A DNA stretch of 64,000 bases from Janthinobacterium sp. PC23-8 (GCF_002250505.1 NZ_NJGY01000002.1:838407-902406), one strand, 5' to 3'. Positions 1 to 8,576 are shown, counted from the stretch's first letter. Made by a program: numbers and translations. The notes: generated from the sequence alone by a model not told the origin.

Positions 1-118
1 AAGGCTCAAGGTTAGCCAGCCAGGCGCGCACCATGGCGGGCTCGGGAAGCGACTTGCCGTAGGCGGCTAGCGTTTCGGCCAGCAGTTGCATGAAGCGCGG
101 GGTGTCGGCGGCGTTCAT
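1..118 (-). CDS. Phage early protein, partial (runs off the left edge)
   Basis: Thirty-nine codons are visible, beginning MNAADTPRFMQLLAETLAAYGK. The start overlaps the stop of the upstream replication gene as ATGA (115-118), which fixes the start and suggests translational coupling. I recall similar N-termini in phage genes just after a replisome-organiser gene, in the position of a helicase loader such as lambda P. That role is inferred from position only, because the C-terminal part is missing. Confidence 0.65.
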   Translation of the reverse strand, partial: MNAADTPRFMQLLAETLAAYGKSLPEPAMVRAWLANLEP

Positions 119-1026
119 GCGGGCACCATGTCGATGATGTCGCCGGCCGGCGTGGCGGTGCCCAGCAACTCACGCATGACCCGCTCGTTCGTCTGCTCGA
201 TCGTCTCGCTGCCGGCGCTGGCGCGGGCCTGGCCGGCGTCGTTGCGGATGAAGCGATCGATGTGATCAGCATCGCGCAGGATCAGGTCCAAGCCATTGAA
301 CTTCGTGTTGCGGTCGTTCTGGCCCATGTTGTGCGGCGTCTTCGCGCAGCCACGGATGGCCCTGCAGATGTCGGCCGGAGAATAATTTTTGAGCGCCTTG
401 GCGATCAGGCGCTTTCGTTTGCCGTCCAAGGCCGACTTTGGCGAGTCCATGACTTTTTGCCAAAACGCGAAGATCGTTTTCACGGGGTCGAGCTGGGTTT
501 GCTCGACAAGGGGGTTTTTCTTCTGCTCTTGTTCCTGTTCTTGTTCCTGTTCCTGTTCTTGGCTTCGAAGGGGCTTGCAAGGGGCTTCGGAGGGGCTACC
601 GAAATCCCGCATGTTTTTCATGTGAAAAAAGGGGGCATATTTCTCGTAGAAGCCGCGCAGATGCTCGCTCTCCGGCAGATCGTTGTAATCGTTTTGAATG
701 CCGATGCAGCGCTTGTCGTCCGGCTTCAGTTGGTCGGCGATCTGGTACGCGGCCATTTCGTAGACCCAAACTACCTCCGCTTCGTGATCGTAGGCGCAAA
801 ACCCGGCTTCAATGGCTCCTTGAAGGCCCTTCGAAGCCCCTTCCATGCCCAGGCCTGTTTCGTGCGCGACAGTGACGATCGACAGGTAATACAGGCCGAG
901 CATGTTTGAAGTAGGTGCCGACATCAGGTACATGCCGACGACCAACGATTCCATGCCCTGCTTGCGCAGCGCCTTGCCCGTCTTGCCGATCCAGAATTTA
1001 GGGCTGACCTTTGCATAGTCACGCAT
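115..1026 (-). CDS. Phage replication protein (replisome-organiser type)
   Basis: This 303-aa protein starts MRDYAKVSPKFWIGKTGK and is preceded by a strong AGGAGG site. The N-terminal 130 residues look like the winged-helix region of phage replication proteins that recognise the origin. A low-complexity Glu-Gln run (six to seven EQ units) links this to a C-terminal domain containing FWQKVMDSPKSALDGKRKRLI, of the kind found in DnaT/O-type proteins. It overlaps the HTH gene upstream by 8 nt and the next gene by ATGA. An origin may lie inside the gene, as in lambda O, but I see no clear iterons. The family call is moderately sure; the exact role is inference. Confidence 0.7.
   Translation of the reverse strand: MRDYAKVSPKFWIGKTGKALRKQGMESLVVGMYLMSAPTSNMLGLYYLSIVTVAHETGLGMEGASKGLQGAIEAGFCAYDHEAEVVWVYEMAAYQIADQLKPDDKRCIGIQNDYNDLPESEHLRGFYEKYAPFFHMKNMRDFGSPSEAPCKPLRSQEQEQEQEQEQEQKKNPLVEQTQLDPVKTIFAFWQKVMDSPKSALDGKRKRLIAKALKNYSPADICRAIRGCAKTPHNMGQNDRNTKFNGLDLILRDADHIDRFIRNDAGQARASAGSETIEQTNERVMRELLGTATPAGDIIDMVPA
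524..561. repeat. Hexanucleotide-type microsatellite encoding (EQ)n
   Basis: The + strand reads as alternating TTCCTG and TTCTTG-like hexamers. On the coding minus strand these give the Gln-Glu run of the replication protein linker. Since the unit is 6 bp, gains or losses keep the reading frame and would only change linker length. Confidence 0.85.
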
Positions 1027-1342
1027 GGCCGCCCTCCTGCGCACGCGCTGCGCCGAACAGTGCAACCACCGGTGGCTCACCGTCCAGGCGCGGCTGTGTA
1101 GCGATCAGATGCGCCCACGTCTCGCCTGCAAGCACCTTTTCTACGGTGCGTACGTGCACGCCCATGCGCGCGGCCAGCGCCCCATTGCTCAAGTTGTCGC
1201 GGATGTGGGCGCGCAGGTCCTGGCGCTTTTCCTGCGCCGAGCGAATCTCGCGCACCTGGTCATCCGTCAGTTTCGTTTGCGAAAGCGCCTGGCCGCGCGG
1301 CGCGAACTCATATGCGCGCATCAGGTAGTCATCACGATTCAT
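1019..1342 (-). CDS. Small helix-turn-helix phage protein
   Basis: The 107-aa product starts MNRDDYLMRAYEFAPRGQ. Its middle (KLTDDQVREIRSAQEKRQDL, then SNGALAARMGVHVRTVEKVL) has the spacing of a helix-turn-helix that recognises DNA. The gene lies 8 nt downstream of the helicase-methyltransferase gene and overlaps the replication gene by 8 nt. Small HTH proteins of this sort are common between phage replication genes. Target and regulatory sense are unknown. Confidence 0.75.
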   Translation of the reverse strand: MNRDDYLMRAYEFAPRGQALSQTKLTDDQVREIRSAQEKRQDLRAHIRDNLSNGALAARMGVHVRTVEKVLAGETWAHLIATQPRLDGEPPVVALFGAARAQEGGHA

Positions 1343-1350
1343 GGCGGCTC

Positions 1351-3978
1351 TCACGATTCACGCTCCGCATCCAGCGCCTCGAAGTCAAACAGTGTAGGCA
1401 TGCTCACCTCGCGCTCCATCGCCTGGCAGTAGTGCACTTGGTCGGTGAAATATGCCGGGTTCAGTTCGCTGCCGGCGCCGCGGCGGCCCAGCTTCATCGC
1501 GCGCACGGGCACGGTACCCAGGCCGCAGAATGGGTCGTAGATCACCTCGCCCGGGTTGCTGTAACGGCCGATGAGGCGGTCCACAATATCGATCTGAAAC
1601 GGGCAAACATGCTTTTCGACCGCGCGCGCCGACTGCTCGCCGTTCAAGGTGCGCATGCGCACGATGTCGTGCCACACGCCCGGATCGGCGCTGCCCGGCG
1701 CCAGGCTGAGATAATCCGCCGGCAAGGCCTTCCCGGCCAGCAGCGCCTCGCCCACCTCGACGTGGTATTCGTAGTTGTAGACGTTGTCCAGAGACATGCT
1801 GGTGAACATCTTGGCCAGCTTGCCCGGGCCAAAGCTGGCCAGCTCGGCCGCGCCCAGCAGGCGATCGCCACTGGAGCGCCAGAACGCATGTGCGTCGACC
1901 TGCCAGCGCGCGACGCTGTAGCCGGTGCCGGGAATCGGCGCGGCCTTGCGATCAAACGGGATCCGGTCGCCGGCATCGTCCAAGCACATCGGCTTCGCCT
2001 TCGTGACCGGCGTGTCGGCATAGCCGCGCGAGCGGTCCGTCTGCGGTTTGTGGAACAGCAGGATGTACTCCGGCGAGCCGACGCCCATCTTCGTGCCGTC
2101 CTTGCACACCTCGGAATAGCCCAGGCGGTAGGTCTGGTTGTTCTCGCGCACGACGTCGGTCACCACCGTGATCATGCCCATGTAGTCGAAGCCGTGCTTG
2201 ATGCCGTGGAAGATCGCCTCGGCGTGGAACGGGCTGACCGTCGGGATGCCGGCGCCGGTCACGTTGCCGAAGTTGATGCGGTCCTTGACGTGGCATGCGT
2301 AAATGCGGCCCGGCTGCAGGATGCGCAGCAGCTCGGGCGTCAGGAAGTCCATCTGCGCCCAGAAGTGGTCATTGTCCTGGGTGTGGCCGAAATCGTTGTA
2401 GCTGGGCGTGTATTCGTAATGGTTGGCGAATGGAACGCTGGTGATGATCATGCCCACCGAATTGTCCGGCTGCTGCATGGCTTCCAGCACGCAGTCGTTA
2501 TTGGCCACCGAGAAACGTTCGCCGGCCACCACCGCGCGCTCGACGCCGATGGTGCGCGCCAGCGAATCTTGCATCGACAACTGGTCCAGGCCGTAGTTGC
2601 GGATGATCTTGCCCATCGTTTCCTGCATTTCGTCGTGGCGGCGCCATTTCTCCATCAGGTCGGCCAGCACCTTGCGCTCTACCTCCGTGTGGATGATGTC
2701 GATGCGCACGGCGTGCTGCTGCTGGAAGCGCTGGACGCGGTGGACGGCCTGGATAAAATCGTTGAACTTGAAGCCGATACCCGCGAAAATCTCACGATGG
2801 CAATACACCTGGAAGTTGCAGCCGCTGCCGGCGATGATCGGTTTTGTCGACAGATCCTTGATCTTGCCGTCGCTGAAGTCAGCGATGCGCTGCTCGCGCT
2901 GCTCCAGGTCCTGCGTGCCCCACACGCTGACCACGCCGGGCACGGCCGCCTGGATGGCGTGGCGCTCGTCCTCCAGGTCGTGCCAGATCAGGAAGTGATC
3001 ATCAGGATCCTCGGCCATGATCTCGACCACCTTGGCGACGCGCGCGGCCATGCTGTCGCGCTTCTCGCCGGCGGCGGCCGACAGGCCCATGGCCACGTTC
3101 GGGATCAGGAGGCCCTGGCCGTTCTTCTCGGCGCCGGCAGTGTCGTAATTGCTCGGCACCTCGTGGAAGCGCACGTCCAGCGCCGGCAGGTCGTAGCCTT
3201 CGTCCGAATGGCCCAAGTCGCTCGGGCGCTGGATGAAGACGGCCCAGCTGGCAACCCACAGCCAGAATTCCTGTTCCTTGTGCGGGTACAGCGTCAGGTT
3301 GCCGGCCTTCTCGCTGTCGCGCTGGAAAAAGCGCGTCAGGGCCTGGCCCGTGTCCATCACGCCCAGGAAGCCCGCGTAGTGGATCAGTTCCTTGAAGCGG
3401 TTCGGCGACGGCGTGGCCGTGTAGACGAATTTGAACTCGACCTGCTCGAACAGCGGCAGGAACTCCTGATAGGTCTTGCTGCCGTAGCTGCGCAGCACGC
3501 TGGCCTCGTCCAGGCCGACGGCGCGGAACTTGCGCACATCGATCTTGCCCTCGCGCACCGATTCGTAGTTTGTCAGGTAGACGACGTCCTGGCCGTCGAT
3601 CTCCGCGTCCGTGCGGATAAACCGCACCTGCACCTCATATTCGCCGGTGAAGCGCTTCGCGGCCTCGCGGATGAACTCCTGGCGCACGCCGAGCGGCAGC
3701 ACGATCAGGCGCAGGCCTGGCCGGTGAATGCCGATCTGGCGCATCACCTCCAAGTTGGTCGATGTCTTGTGCAGGCCGAACGAGGCGAAGATGGCCCGCT
3801 GGCCGCCAGCCAAGGCCCAGCGGACGATGTCGCGGGTGTGCGGCTTGAGGCCGGGGTGGATATCGGCCAGTGGCACGTCGAAGCCTTTGCGCTGCGCCAG
3901 CTTGATCTTGGCGCGCAGGAATTCGCTGTACGCGGCTTCTTTCAGGTGTTTTTGCTCTTGCGGGCTAAAGGCGCTCAT
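1351..3978 (-). CDS. SF2 helicase fused to DNA amino-methyltransferase
   Basis: The protein is 875 aa. Residues 1-470 are a superfamily 2 helicase: a Walker-A-like loop FGLHKT (67-72), DEAS at 157-160, TATPSPN at 187-193, and a motif VI-like QAVHRVQR at 410-417. Residues 480-875 are an N4-cytosine/N6-adenine methyltransferase in permuted order: the catalytic motif reads TSVPF (513-517) and the SAM-binding loop DPFCGLGT begins at 815. Two motifs are unusual: GLHKT instead of GxGKT, and SVPF instead of (D/N/S)PP(Y/F). The start overlaps the Ref-like gene as ATGA. The likely role is modification of phage DNA coupled to ATP-driven movement. Domain calls are firm; target and activity are unknown. 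Confidence 0.88.
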   Translation of the reverse strand: MSAFSPQEQKHLKEAAYSEFLRAKIKLAQRKGFDVPLADIHPGLKPHTRDIVRWALAGGQRAIFASFGLHKTSTNLEVMRQIGIHRPGLRLIVLPLGVRQEFIREAAKRFTGEYEVQVRFIRTDAEIDGQDVVYLTNYESVREGKIDVRKFRAVGLDEASVLRSYGSKTYQEFLPLFEQVEFKFVYTATPSPNRFKELIHYAGFLGVMDTGQALTRFFQRDSEKAGNLTLYPHKEQEFWLWVASWAVFIQRPSDLGHSDEGYDLPALDVRFHEVPSNYDTAGAEKNGQGLLIPNVAMGLSAAAGEKRDSMAARVAKVVEIMAEDPDDHFLIWHDLEDERHAIQAAVPGVVSVWGTQDLEQREQRIADFSDGKIKDLSTKPIIAGSGCNFQVYCHREIFAGIGFKFNDFIQAVHRVQRFQQQHAVRIDIIHTEVERKVLADLMEKWRRHDEMQETMGKIIRNYGLDQLSMQDSLARTIGVERAVVAGERFSVANNDCVLEAMQQPDNSVGMIITSVPFANHYEYTPSYNDFGHTQDNDHFWAQMDFLTPELLRILQPGRIYACHVKDRINFGNVTGAGIPTVSPFHAEAIFHGIKHGFDYMGMITVVTDVVRENNQTYRLGYSEVCKDGTKMGVGSPEYILLFHKPQTDRSRGYADTPVTKAKPMCLDDAGDRIPFDRKAAPIPGTGYSVARWQVDAHAFWRSSGDRLLGAAELASFGPGKLAKMFTSMSLDNVYNYEYHVEVGEALLAGKALPADYLSLAPGSADPGVWHDIVRMRTLNGEQSARAVEKHVCPFQIDIVDRLIGRYSNPGEVIYDPFCGLGTVPVRAMKLGRRGAGSELNPAYFTDQVHYCQAMEREVSMPTLFDFEALDAERES

Positions 3979-4511
3979 GGGTGTTCCAATGTAGGTGGTG
4001 TGGTGACAGGCGCTGCTGCAGCGTCCCGCTGTTCAAATAAGAGTTGCGCGCACTCATCCATCAGCTCGGCCTGCGTGCCGTAGCGCGTTTCGAAGCGGGC
4101 CTTCCATGGATGAACCGCAATCAGGGTTTTATCTTCGCCGGTGCCGTCCTGGTGGTGACCGGCGCAAAGCGGCAGCACGAGCTGGTGGCAGCCAGGCTTC
4201 GTGCGGCCGTCGACGTGATGGATGCTGACGTGCGTATTGAAATTGCCGTCTTTCTTGCAGGCGACGCAGCCCAGCGCGGCAAGGCGGGACCACAGCAATT
4301 TCTCGGCGGCCGTTACGGCGCGCTCTTTCGATTTCAAGCCGGCCTTGCGCTTCGGCGCCGTGCGCTGGTGCGACTGCAGGGAGAGCATGCCGGTGCTGGC
4401 CATGGGCGAGGCGCGCTTGAGCTTTGACACTTCGCGCACCTCGATGCACTCGCCACGGGCGAAGGCAGTGCGCTTGAGGCCGGCGCCTGGCTTCATGGGT
4501 GAGCGCTTCAT
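3975..4511 (-). CDS. Ref-like RecA-dependent HNH-type nuclease
   Basis: The 178-aa protein has a basic N-terminal arm (MKRSPMKPGAGLKR) and a C-terminal metal-finger nuclease core: C-x2-C (GCVACKKDG), then HHVDGRTKPGCHQLVLPLCAGHH, then HPWKARFE. This matches the Ref family described from phage P1, whose nuclease cuts at RecA-formed D-loops. A GGGAGG site precedes the ATG, with seven bases between. It overlaps the helicase-methyltransferase gene by 4 nt. Within this phage it probably serves recombination next to replication. Activity is inferred from the family. Confidence 0.8.
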   Translation of the reverse strand: MKRSPMKPGAGLKRTAFARGECIEVREVSKLKRASPMASTGMLSLQSHQRTAPKRKAGLKSKERAVTAAEKLLWSRLAALGCVACKKDGNFNTHVSIHHVDGRTKPGCHQLVLPLCAGHHQDGTGEDKTLIAVHPWKARFETRYGTQAELMDECAQLLFEQRDAAAAPVTTPPTLEHP

Positions 4512-4568
4512 CGACGAGCCTCCCTGTCATCCGGTCGTGTTACGATTCCATTTTGCTTAGGAGGAGCC

Positions 4569-4895
4569 ATGCAAAATGAGCGAGATTCCTGTCGCGCTGA
4601 TTGCGAGCGAAGGGGAATAGCCTGGGCGCGGGCAATTCTCCCAACTATGGTTGAGGGTGTATCCAAGACTGCTGTGCATGAATGGATCGAAGAAACGGAT
4701 CGCGCAGAGAAAGCTGCTACCGATGCCCGGCAGTTCGCTCTTGCGGAGCGAAGCACTCGTGCGTCCGAAACGTCATCGCAGGCATCTGTCGAGTCTGCCA
4801 AGACCTCTGGCACCGCAGCTCGTGCTGCCATTTTCGCCGCCGCAGTTTCGTTCTTTGCGCTCGTGGTCGCGGTAGCGGCGTATTTCAAGCAGTAA
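4569..4895 (+). CDS. Small membrane-anchored protein, rightward
   Basis: The 108-aa product has a charged, Ala/Ser-rich middle (about 30-85) that may be coiled coil and one C-terminal membrane span (AAIFAAAVSFFALVVAVAAYF) ending in KQ. It has an excellent AGGAGG site five bases before ATG. It runs against the surrounding leftward operon and stops 1 nt from a convergent 39-codon gene. A tail-anchored protein expressed opposite to early genes suggests a lysogeny-expressed accessory (moron-like) gene. Function unknown. Confidence 0.7.
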   Translation: MQNERDSCRADCERRGIAWARAILPTMVEGVSKTAVHEWIEETDRAEKAATDARQFALAERSTRASETSSQASVESAKTSGTAARAAIFAAAVSFFALVVAVAAYFKQ

Positions 4896-4896
4896 C

Positions 4897-5016
4897 TCAT
4901 CGCACCACCGCCAATCTCGCTGCGGCAATCCCGCGCGCCATGACGTTGTAGCGCGCAAAGCGGCTCGCGCTGTGGTCGCCGCCATCGTGGAGGGCGTAGG
5001 CCTTGAGTGCCCTCAC
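4897..5016 (-). CDS. 39-aa phage protein
   Basis: A GTG start lies in a GTGA overlap with the upstream 143-aa gene (5013-5016). The 39-codon frame reads VRALKAYALHDGGDHSASRF and continues to RLAVVR. The 4-nt overlap, the same arrangement used across this operon, is the main support. No function can be given. Confidence 0.5.
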   Translation of the reverse strand: MRALKAYALHDGGDHSASRFARYNVMARGIAAARLAVVR

Positions 5017-5444
5017 GATTGATCCTCCATCGCGCGCTTGATGCCAGCGCCATCAAGGCCTGCAGCCTTGCAGCCCAGGCGAGTAGCATGGAAGTAGGTC
5101 ATTTCGTTGGCGGCGCGGCCAGCCGTGGCGAGGCCAGCGGCCACCAGGCGCTGCATGGCCTCGTGCGCCTGCCCACCGCCGGCGGCATAGTAGTTACGCC
5201 AGCCCCACTTGGATTTCGGGTATTGCTTCACGGCGCCCAGCATGTGCTGCAGCTTGGCGAGGTCGCCAGGCATGATGGCGTCGCGGACGGCCGCCAGCGC
5301 GCAGGCGGCGCATTTGCCGTGCTGGGATAGTTGCTTGGCGGTGCTGGCCTTGCCGCAGGCGCAGAACTTGCGGATCAGCGAGAAGGCGGGCGCGGCCTGG
5401 TTTGCGATGTGGGCGCGATCATTTCTTGCTAGGTCGTACATCAT
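5013..5444 (-). CDS. Phage protein with Cys-cluster, unknown function
   Basis: The 143-aa product starts MMYDLARNDRAHIANQ, with AAGGAA upstream of ATG at 5444. Cysteines in FCACGK and HGKCAACALAAV could bind zinc. The rest is helical and ends AMEDQS. It sits in the leftward early operon and is coupled to the next gene by GTGA. Not recognised. Confidence 0.6.
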   Translation of the reverse strand: MMYDLARNDRAHIANQAAPAFSLIRKFCACGKASTAKQLSQHGKCAACALAAVRDAIMPGDLAKLQHMLGAVKQYPKSKWGWRNYYAAGGGQAHEAMQRLVAAGLATAGRAANEMTYFHATRLGCKAAGLDGAGIKRAMEDQS

Positions 5445-5476
5445 GCTAAGATTCCTTTTTGATAAGGACTGGTGAT

Positions 5477-5755
5477 ATGCGAATTTCTCAAGAATGCGGA
5501 CACGATGGCTGGGACATATACACAGCATGTCGCGAAGACAACCCAGAGAACTGGAAGCCAGGTGACCCGATCAGATTTGCCGCACATGGCTTTGCTGAAT
5601 TCGCACGCCCCCATCATTTCAGCGGCACTTGGTCCGATAAGAAACGCCAAAATCATCCGCTTAGTGGCGAGTTGCACTTTTACGAGTTCAATGAGGCGCA
5701 CAATGCTATCGAAGCAAAATTGCGCGAAATGGTCGACATGCTTAAAGTGAAGTAA
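5477..5755 (+). CDS. Small cytoplasmic protein, rightward
   Basis: The 92-aa protein MRISQECGHDGWDIYTACRE has an AAGGA site at 5464-5468, eight bases before the ATG. It is transcribed against the leftward operon, divergent from the 143-aa gene and convergent with the C5 methyltransferase (2-nt gap). The acidic, aromatic-rich sequence and lower GC than neighbours suggest later acquisition. Function unknown. Confidence 0.6.
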   Translation: MRISQECGHDGWDIYTACREDNPENWKPGDPIRFAAHGFAEFARPHHFSGTWSDKKRQNHPLSGELHFYEFNEAHNAIEAKLREMVDMLKVK

Positions 5756-5757
5756 GG

Positions 5758-8106
5758 TCATGCTGCCCTCCCAGCAATCTCACGCTCATGAGCGAAGTTG
5801 GCGAGGATCAACGCCTTGGCCATGGGTGGGCAGACCGAATTGCCGCACATGCGTACTTGGGCCGACTTCGTCAGTTTCAGGCCCTGGGCGGGGTCGTCGC
5901 CGATGATGTAATCGTCGGGGAAGCCCTGGGCCCGGAACAACTCGCGCGGCTGCAGCATGCGCAGGCCGATATCCACGATCTGATAGTCCTGGCCTTGAAT
6001 CGTCACCAGACCGAACCTGTCTCGGCTCGTGACCGTATTGAGGGGATCGGTAAGGCTGTGCGTCTCGCTGGCGCCGTAGTAGGCCAGCAGGAACGAGCGC
6101 ACCTCGGCGTGGTGCTGTCCGCCGGCGCTGACCGTGCCCAGCGGCTCGTCGGTACCGGCCGCCGTGCTGGTGCCGCGCAGCTTGATCATGTTGCTGGTGA
6201 CCAGCGCCGACTTGCCGCCACCGCCGGCCGTGACCGTGCCAAGCGGCGCATCAACGGCGTGGCCGACGCTGGCGCCCATGTCGCGCTGGATGTGTGCCGT
6301 GACGATGCCAAGCGCATGCGGTGCGCCAGCCGGGTTTTCTTTCGGCCCGGCTGTGATGGTCGGCAGCGGTGTGTTCATGTCGCTGCCGGTGGCGCCGGTG
6401 CGGAATTTGGTGATGTGCGCCGACACCATCGAGAAATGCCCGCCCTTGACCTGGGCGCAGATCGTGCGCAGAGGCGCGTCGGCCGGCATCACGCGCTGAT
6501 TGCTCGCGTTGGCGTGCTCGGTCAAGAAAGCCGTCACCAGGCTGTGGTGGTCGCATGCGGTGACTGTGCCGATAGGATCGGTCAAGTCGGATCCGACGAC
6601 GCCCGTGTAATGCTTGGCCAGGAATGCGGTTGCCACGGCCTTGTTGCCGCTGGCCGTCACTGTACCCAGCGGCGCCTCGACGTCGTGCGCGCCGGTACCC
6701 CACCGCTTCACGCCGCTTGGCGATACTTCGCCGTGGGCGGCGTCGACCAGCACGGCCGTGACCAACGCCGCGTCAGCCTTCGATGTTGCTGTTGCCGTCG
6801 GCTCGCCCACGCCGCGCGGGCGGCTCCGGCCAGCACGGCCGCCAACACCAGTCAGCAGTGCTGATACCAGAGCCTGGTTGCCGGCAGCGGTAATGGTCGG
6901 CACCGGCATGTCGGCGCCAGCGCCGGGATGTCCGGTGGTGTTGGTCATCACGAATGGCACAAGCTCGGCCTCGACCAGCGCATGCTTCGCGGCCCCGCCC
7001 ACAACCGTGCCCAGCGGCTTCTCGATATCCAGAGCGCGCGGCGCCTGGCCCTCACGCTCCCCGTATCCCACCTGCACCAGCGTCGCCACTCCCAGCGCCT
7101 TCTCGCCGCGGTGCGCGCCGGTGATGGTGCGGAATGGCTCGTCGATCGATTCCGTGCGATCGCCGCCCTGGTGCGTGACCGGGACGATGGTAGGCAGCAC
7201 GACAGCGCGATGGTTTTCAGTGGTCAGTGTGCCGAATGGCTGGTTTGCCGACACAGGCTTGCCGCCGTACACCGGGCCGCCCTGGCCAACGATGAACGGA
7301 TCCGCCGCGTCGACCACGTAGCGCATGATGCCCTTGGCGATGCGGCGCAGCGTGGCCGGCGCCAGCGGCCGGTCGCGCTCGAAGATCGACGGGCATGGCA
7401 GGCTGAAATCGATGCACTCGGCCGCCGTTCTGTACGGCCTCAGCTTGCCGGCGCGCACCCCGATGCTGTCCGGCGCGCCATGAGTTGGCTCCGGCCACTT
7501 GATGGTAATGCCGTCGCGGCGCGCCACCAGGAAGAAACGCTTGCGGATGGTTGGCGTGTCATGGTCGCAGCCGCGCATTTCGCGGTAGTCGACGGTGTAG
7601 CCGTGCGCGCGCAGCTGGCGAATGAAGCTGTCGAAGGTCTTGCCCTTCTTCGCCGGGTCAGGCTTCGCGCTGCCGTCGGCGGCGATCAGCAGCGGACCCC
7701 ACGTTTTGAATTCCTCGACGTTCTCCAGCATGATCACGCGCGGCTTGCACTTCGCCGCCCAGCGCAACGTCACCCAGGCCAGACCGCGAATCTTCTTCTC
7801 GACCGGCTTGCCGCCCTTGGCCTTGCTGAAATGCTTGCAGTCGGGCGACAGCCAGACCAGGCCCACCGGCCGGTTGTTTGTGACCTTGATCGGGTCGACG
7901 TCCCACACGCTTTCGCACAGATGCGTGGTATGCGGGTGGTTCGCCGCGTGCATGGCCAACGCCTCGGGGTCGTGGTTGATGGCGATATCGACCGGGCGGC
8001 CGAACGCCTGCTCCAGACCGGTGCTGGTTCCGCCACCACCGGCAAAATTATCTATTATCAATTCGCTACCAAGATCGAGCGACAAGGTGAAGAGGTCGCG
8101 CTTCAT
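5758..8106 (-). CDS. C5-cytosine DNA methyltransferase with repeat-expanded recognition region
   Basis: This 782-aa protein carries the C5 methyltransferase motifs in order: motif I DNFAGGGGTSTG (19-30), motif IV LSPDCKHFS with catalytic Cys90, motif VI ENVEEF (129-134), motif VIII region CDHDTPTIRKRFFLVARRDG (180-199), motif IX-like QPRELFRAQGFP and motif X GNSVCPPMAKAL near the C-terminus. Between VIII and IX, about residues 285-720, stand roughly twelve degenerate repeats of 33-42 aa around D-x-PLGTVTA-x(4)-HALV-x-AFL. This makes the protein about twice the usual length. It transfers methyl groups from SAM to cytosine, probably to shield phage DNA from host restriction. The start overlaps the wHTH gene as ATGA. 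Confidence 0.92.
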   Translation of the reverse strand: MKRDLFTLSLDLGSELIIDNFAGGGGTSTGLEQAFGRPVDIAINHDPEALAMHAANHPHTTHLCESVWDVDPIKVTNNRPVGLVWLSPDCKHFSKAKGGKPVEKKIRGLAWVTLRWAAKCKPRVIMLENVEEFKTWGPLLIAADGSAKPDPAKKGKTFDSFIRQLRAHGYTVDYREMRGCDHDTPTIRKRFFLVARRDGITIKWPEPTHGAPDSIGVRAGKLRPYRTAAECIDFSLPCPSIFERDRPLAPATLRRIAKGIMRYVVDAADPFIVGQGGPVYGGKPVSANQPFGTLTTENHRAVVLPTIVPVTHQGGDRTESIDEPFRTITGAHRGEKALGVATLVQVGYGEREGQAPRALDIEKPLGTVVGGAAKHALVEAELVPFVMTNTTGHPGAGADMPVPTITAAGNQALVSALLTGVGGRAGRSRPRGVGEPTATATSKADAALVTAVLVDAAHGEVSPSGVKRWGTGAHDVEAPLGTVTASGNKAVATAFLAKHYTGVVGSDLTDPIGTVTACDHHSLVTAFLTEHANASNQRVMPADAPLRTICAQVKGGHFSMVSAHITKFRTGATGSDMNTPLPTITAGPKENPAGAPHALGIVTAHIQRDMGASVGHAVDAPLGTVTAGGGGKSALVTSNMIKLRGTSTAAGTDEPLGTVSAGGQHHAEVRSFLLAYYGASETHSLTDPLNTVTSRDRFGLVTIQGQDYQIVDIGLRMLQPRELFRAQGFPDDYIIGDDPAQGLKLTKSAQVRMCGNSVCPPMAKALILANFAHEREIAGRAA

Positions 8107-8576
8107 GGGCGCACCTCGTCAGCCGGCCCGAACAGCGCCGCCACCAGCGGATCGCGCATCACCGATTGGCGGTTGATGCGGACTGCGAAATGGGTATCGT
8201 CAGCCATGATATGGAAGCTGCGGCCTGGCAGTACAGGCAACGCGCGCACCGGCGACGCCGGGATGCGCGGCTGGTGCTTGTCTTGCTCGATCTGACCCAG
8301 GAACTCGCTCACGAGCAGCGGGTCGCTCACCAGGCGGTAGCGGGCCTTGCCCAAGTAGGTCGCTGTGCCGTCAGCGTAGCGCGCCAGCACCGCCACGCCA
8401 GCGGCGCGCAGGTCGGCAATGTATTTGCGTGCGCCGGATGGCGACATTTTCAGATGGGCGCAGATATCGTCGGCCTGCATTTCGCGGGCAGCGAGTTCTG
8501 CGACCAAGCTTTTGAGGTTGGCAGTGCGCTGCTCGGTCATGGTGGTGCAGCGAGTGCGCATGGCTGGGGCGGTCAT
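8103..8576 (-). CDS. Winged-helix DNA-binding phage protein
   Basis: The 157-aa product contains LVAELAAREMQADDICAHL followed by KMSPSGARKYIADLRAAGVA, typical of a winged helix-turn-helix with recognition helix SGARKYIADL. The start at 8576 forms ATGA with the stop of a 22-codon frame; MTEQRTANLK at 8540 is an alternative start. It is coupled by ATGA to the C5 methyltransferase gene and so could control it. Target unknown. Confidence 0.7.
   Translation of the reverse strand: MTAPAMRTRCTTMTEQRTANLKSLVAELAAREMQADDICAHLKMSPSGARKYIADLRAAGVAVLARYADGTATYLGKARYRLVSDPLLVSEFLGQIEQDKHQPRIPASPVRALPVLPGRSFHIMADDTHFAVRINRQSVMRDPLVAALFGPADEVRP

Noticed and set aside
1312..4083. Very long + strand frame opposite the helicase-methyltransferase gene
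   Set aside because: It is the antisense shadow of the GC-rich gene; no motif, no ribosome site, and the minus strand product has clear helicase and methyltransferase motifs.
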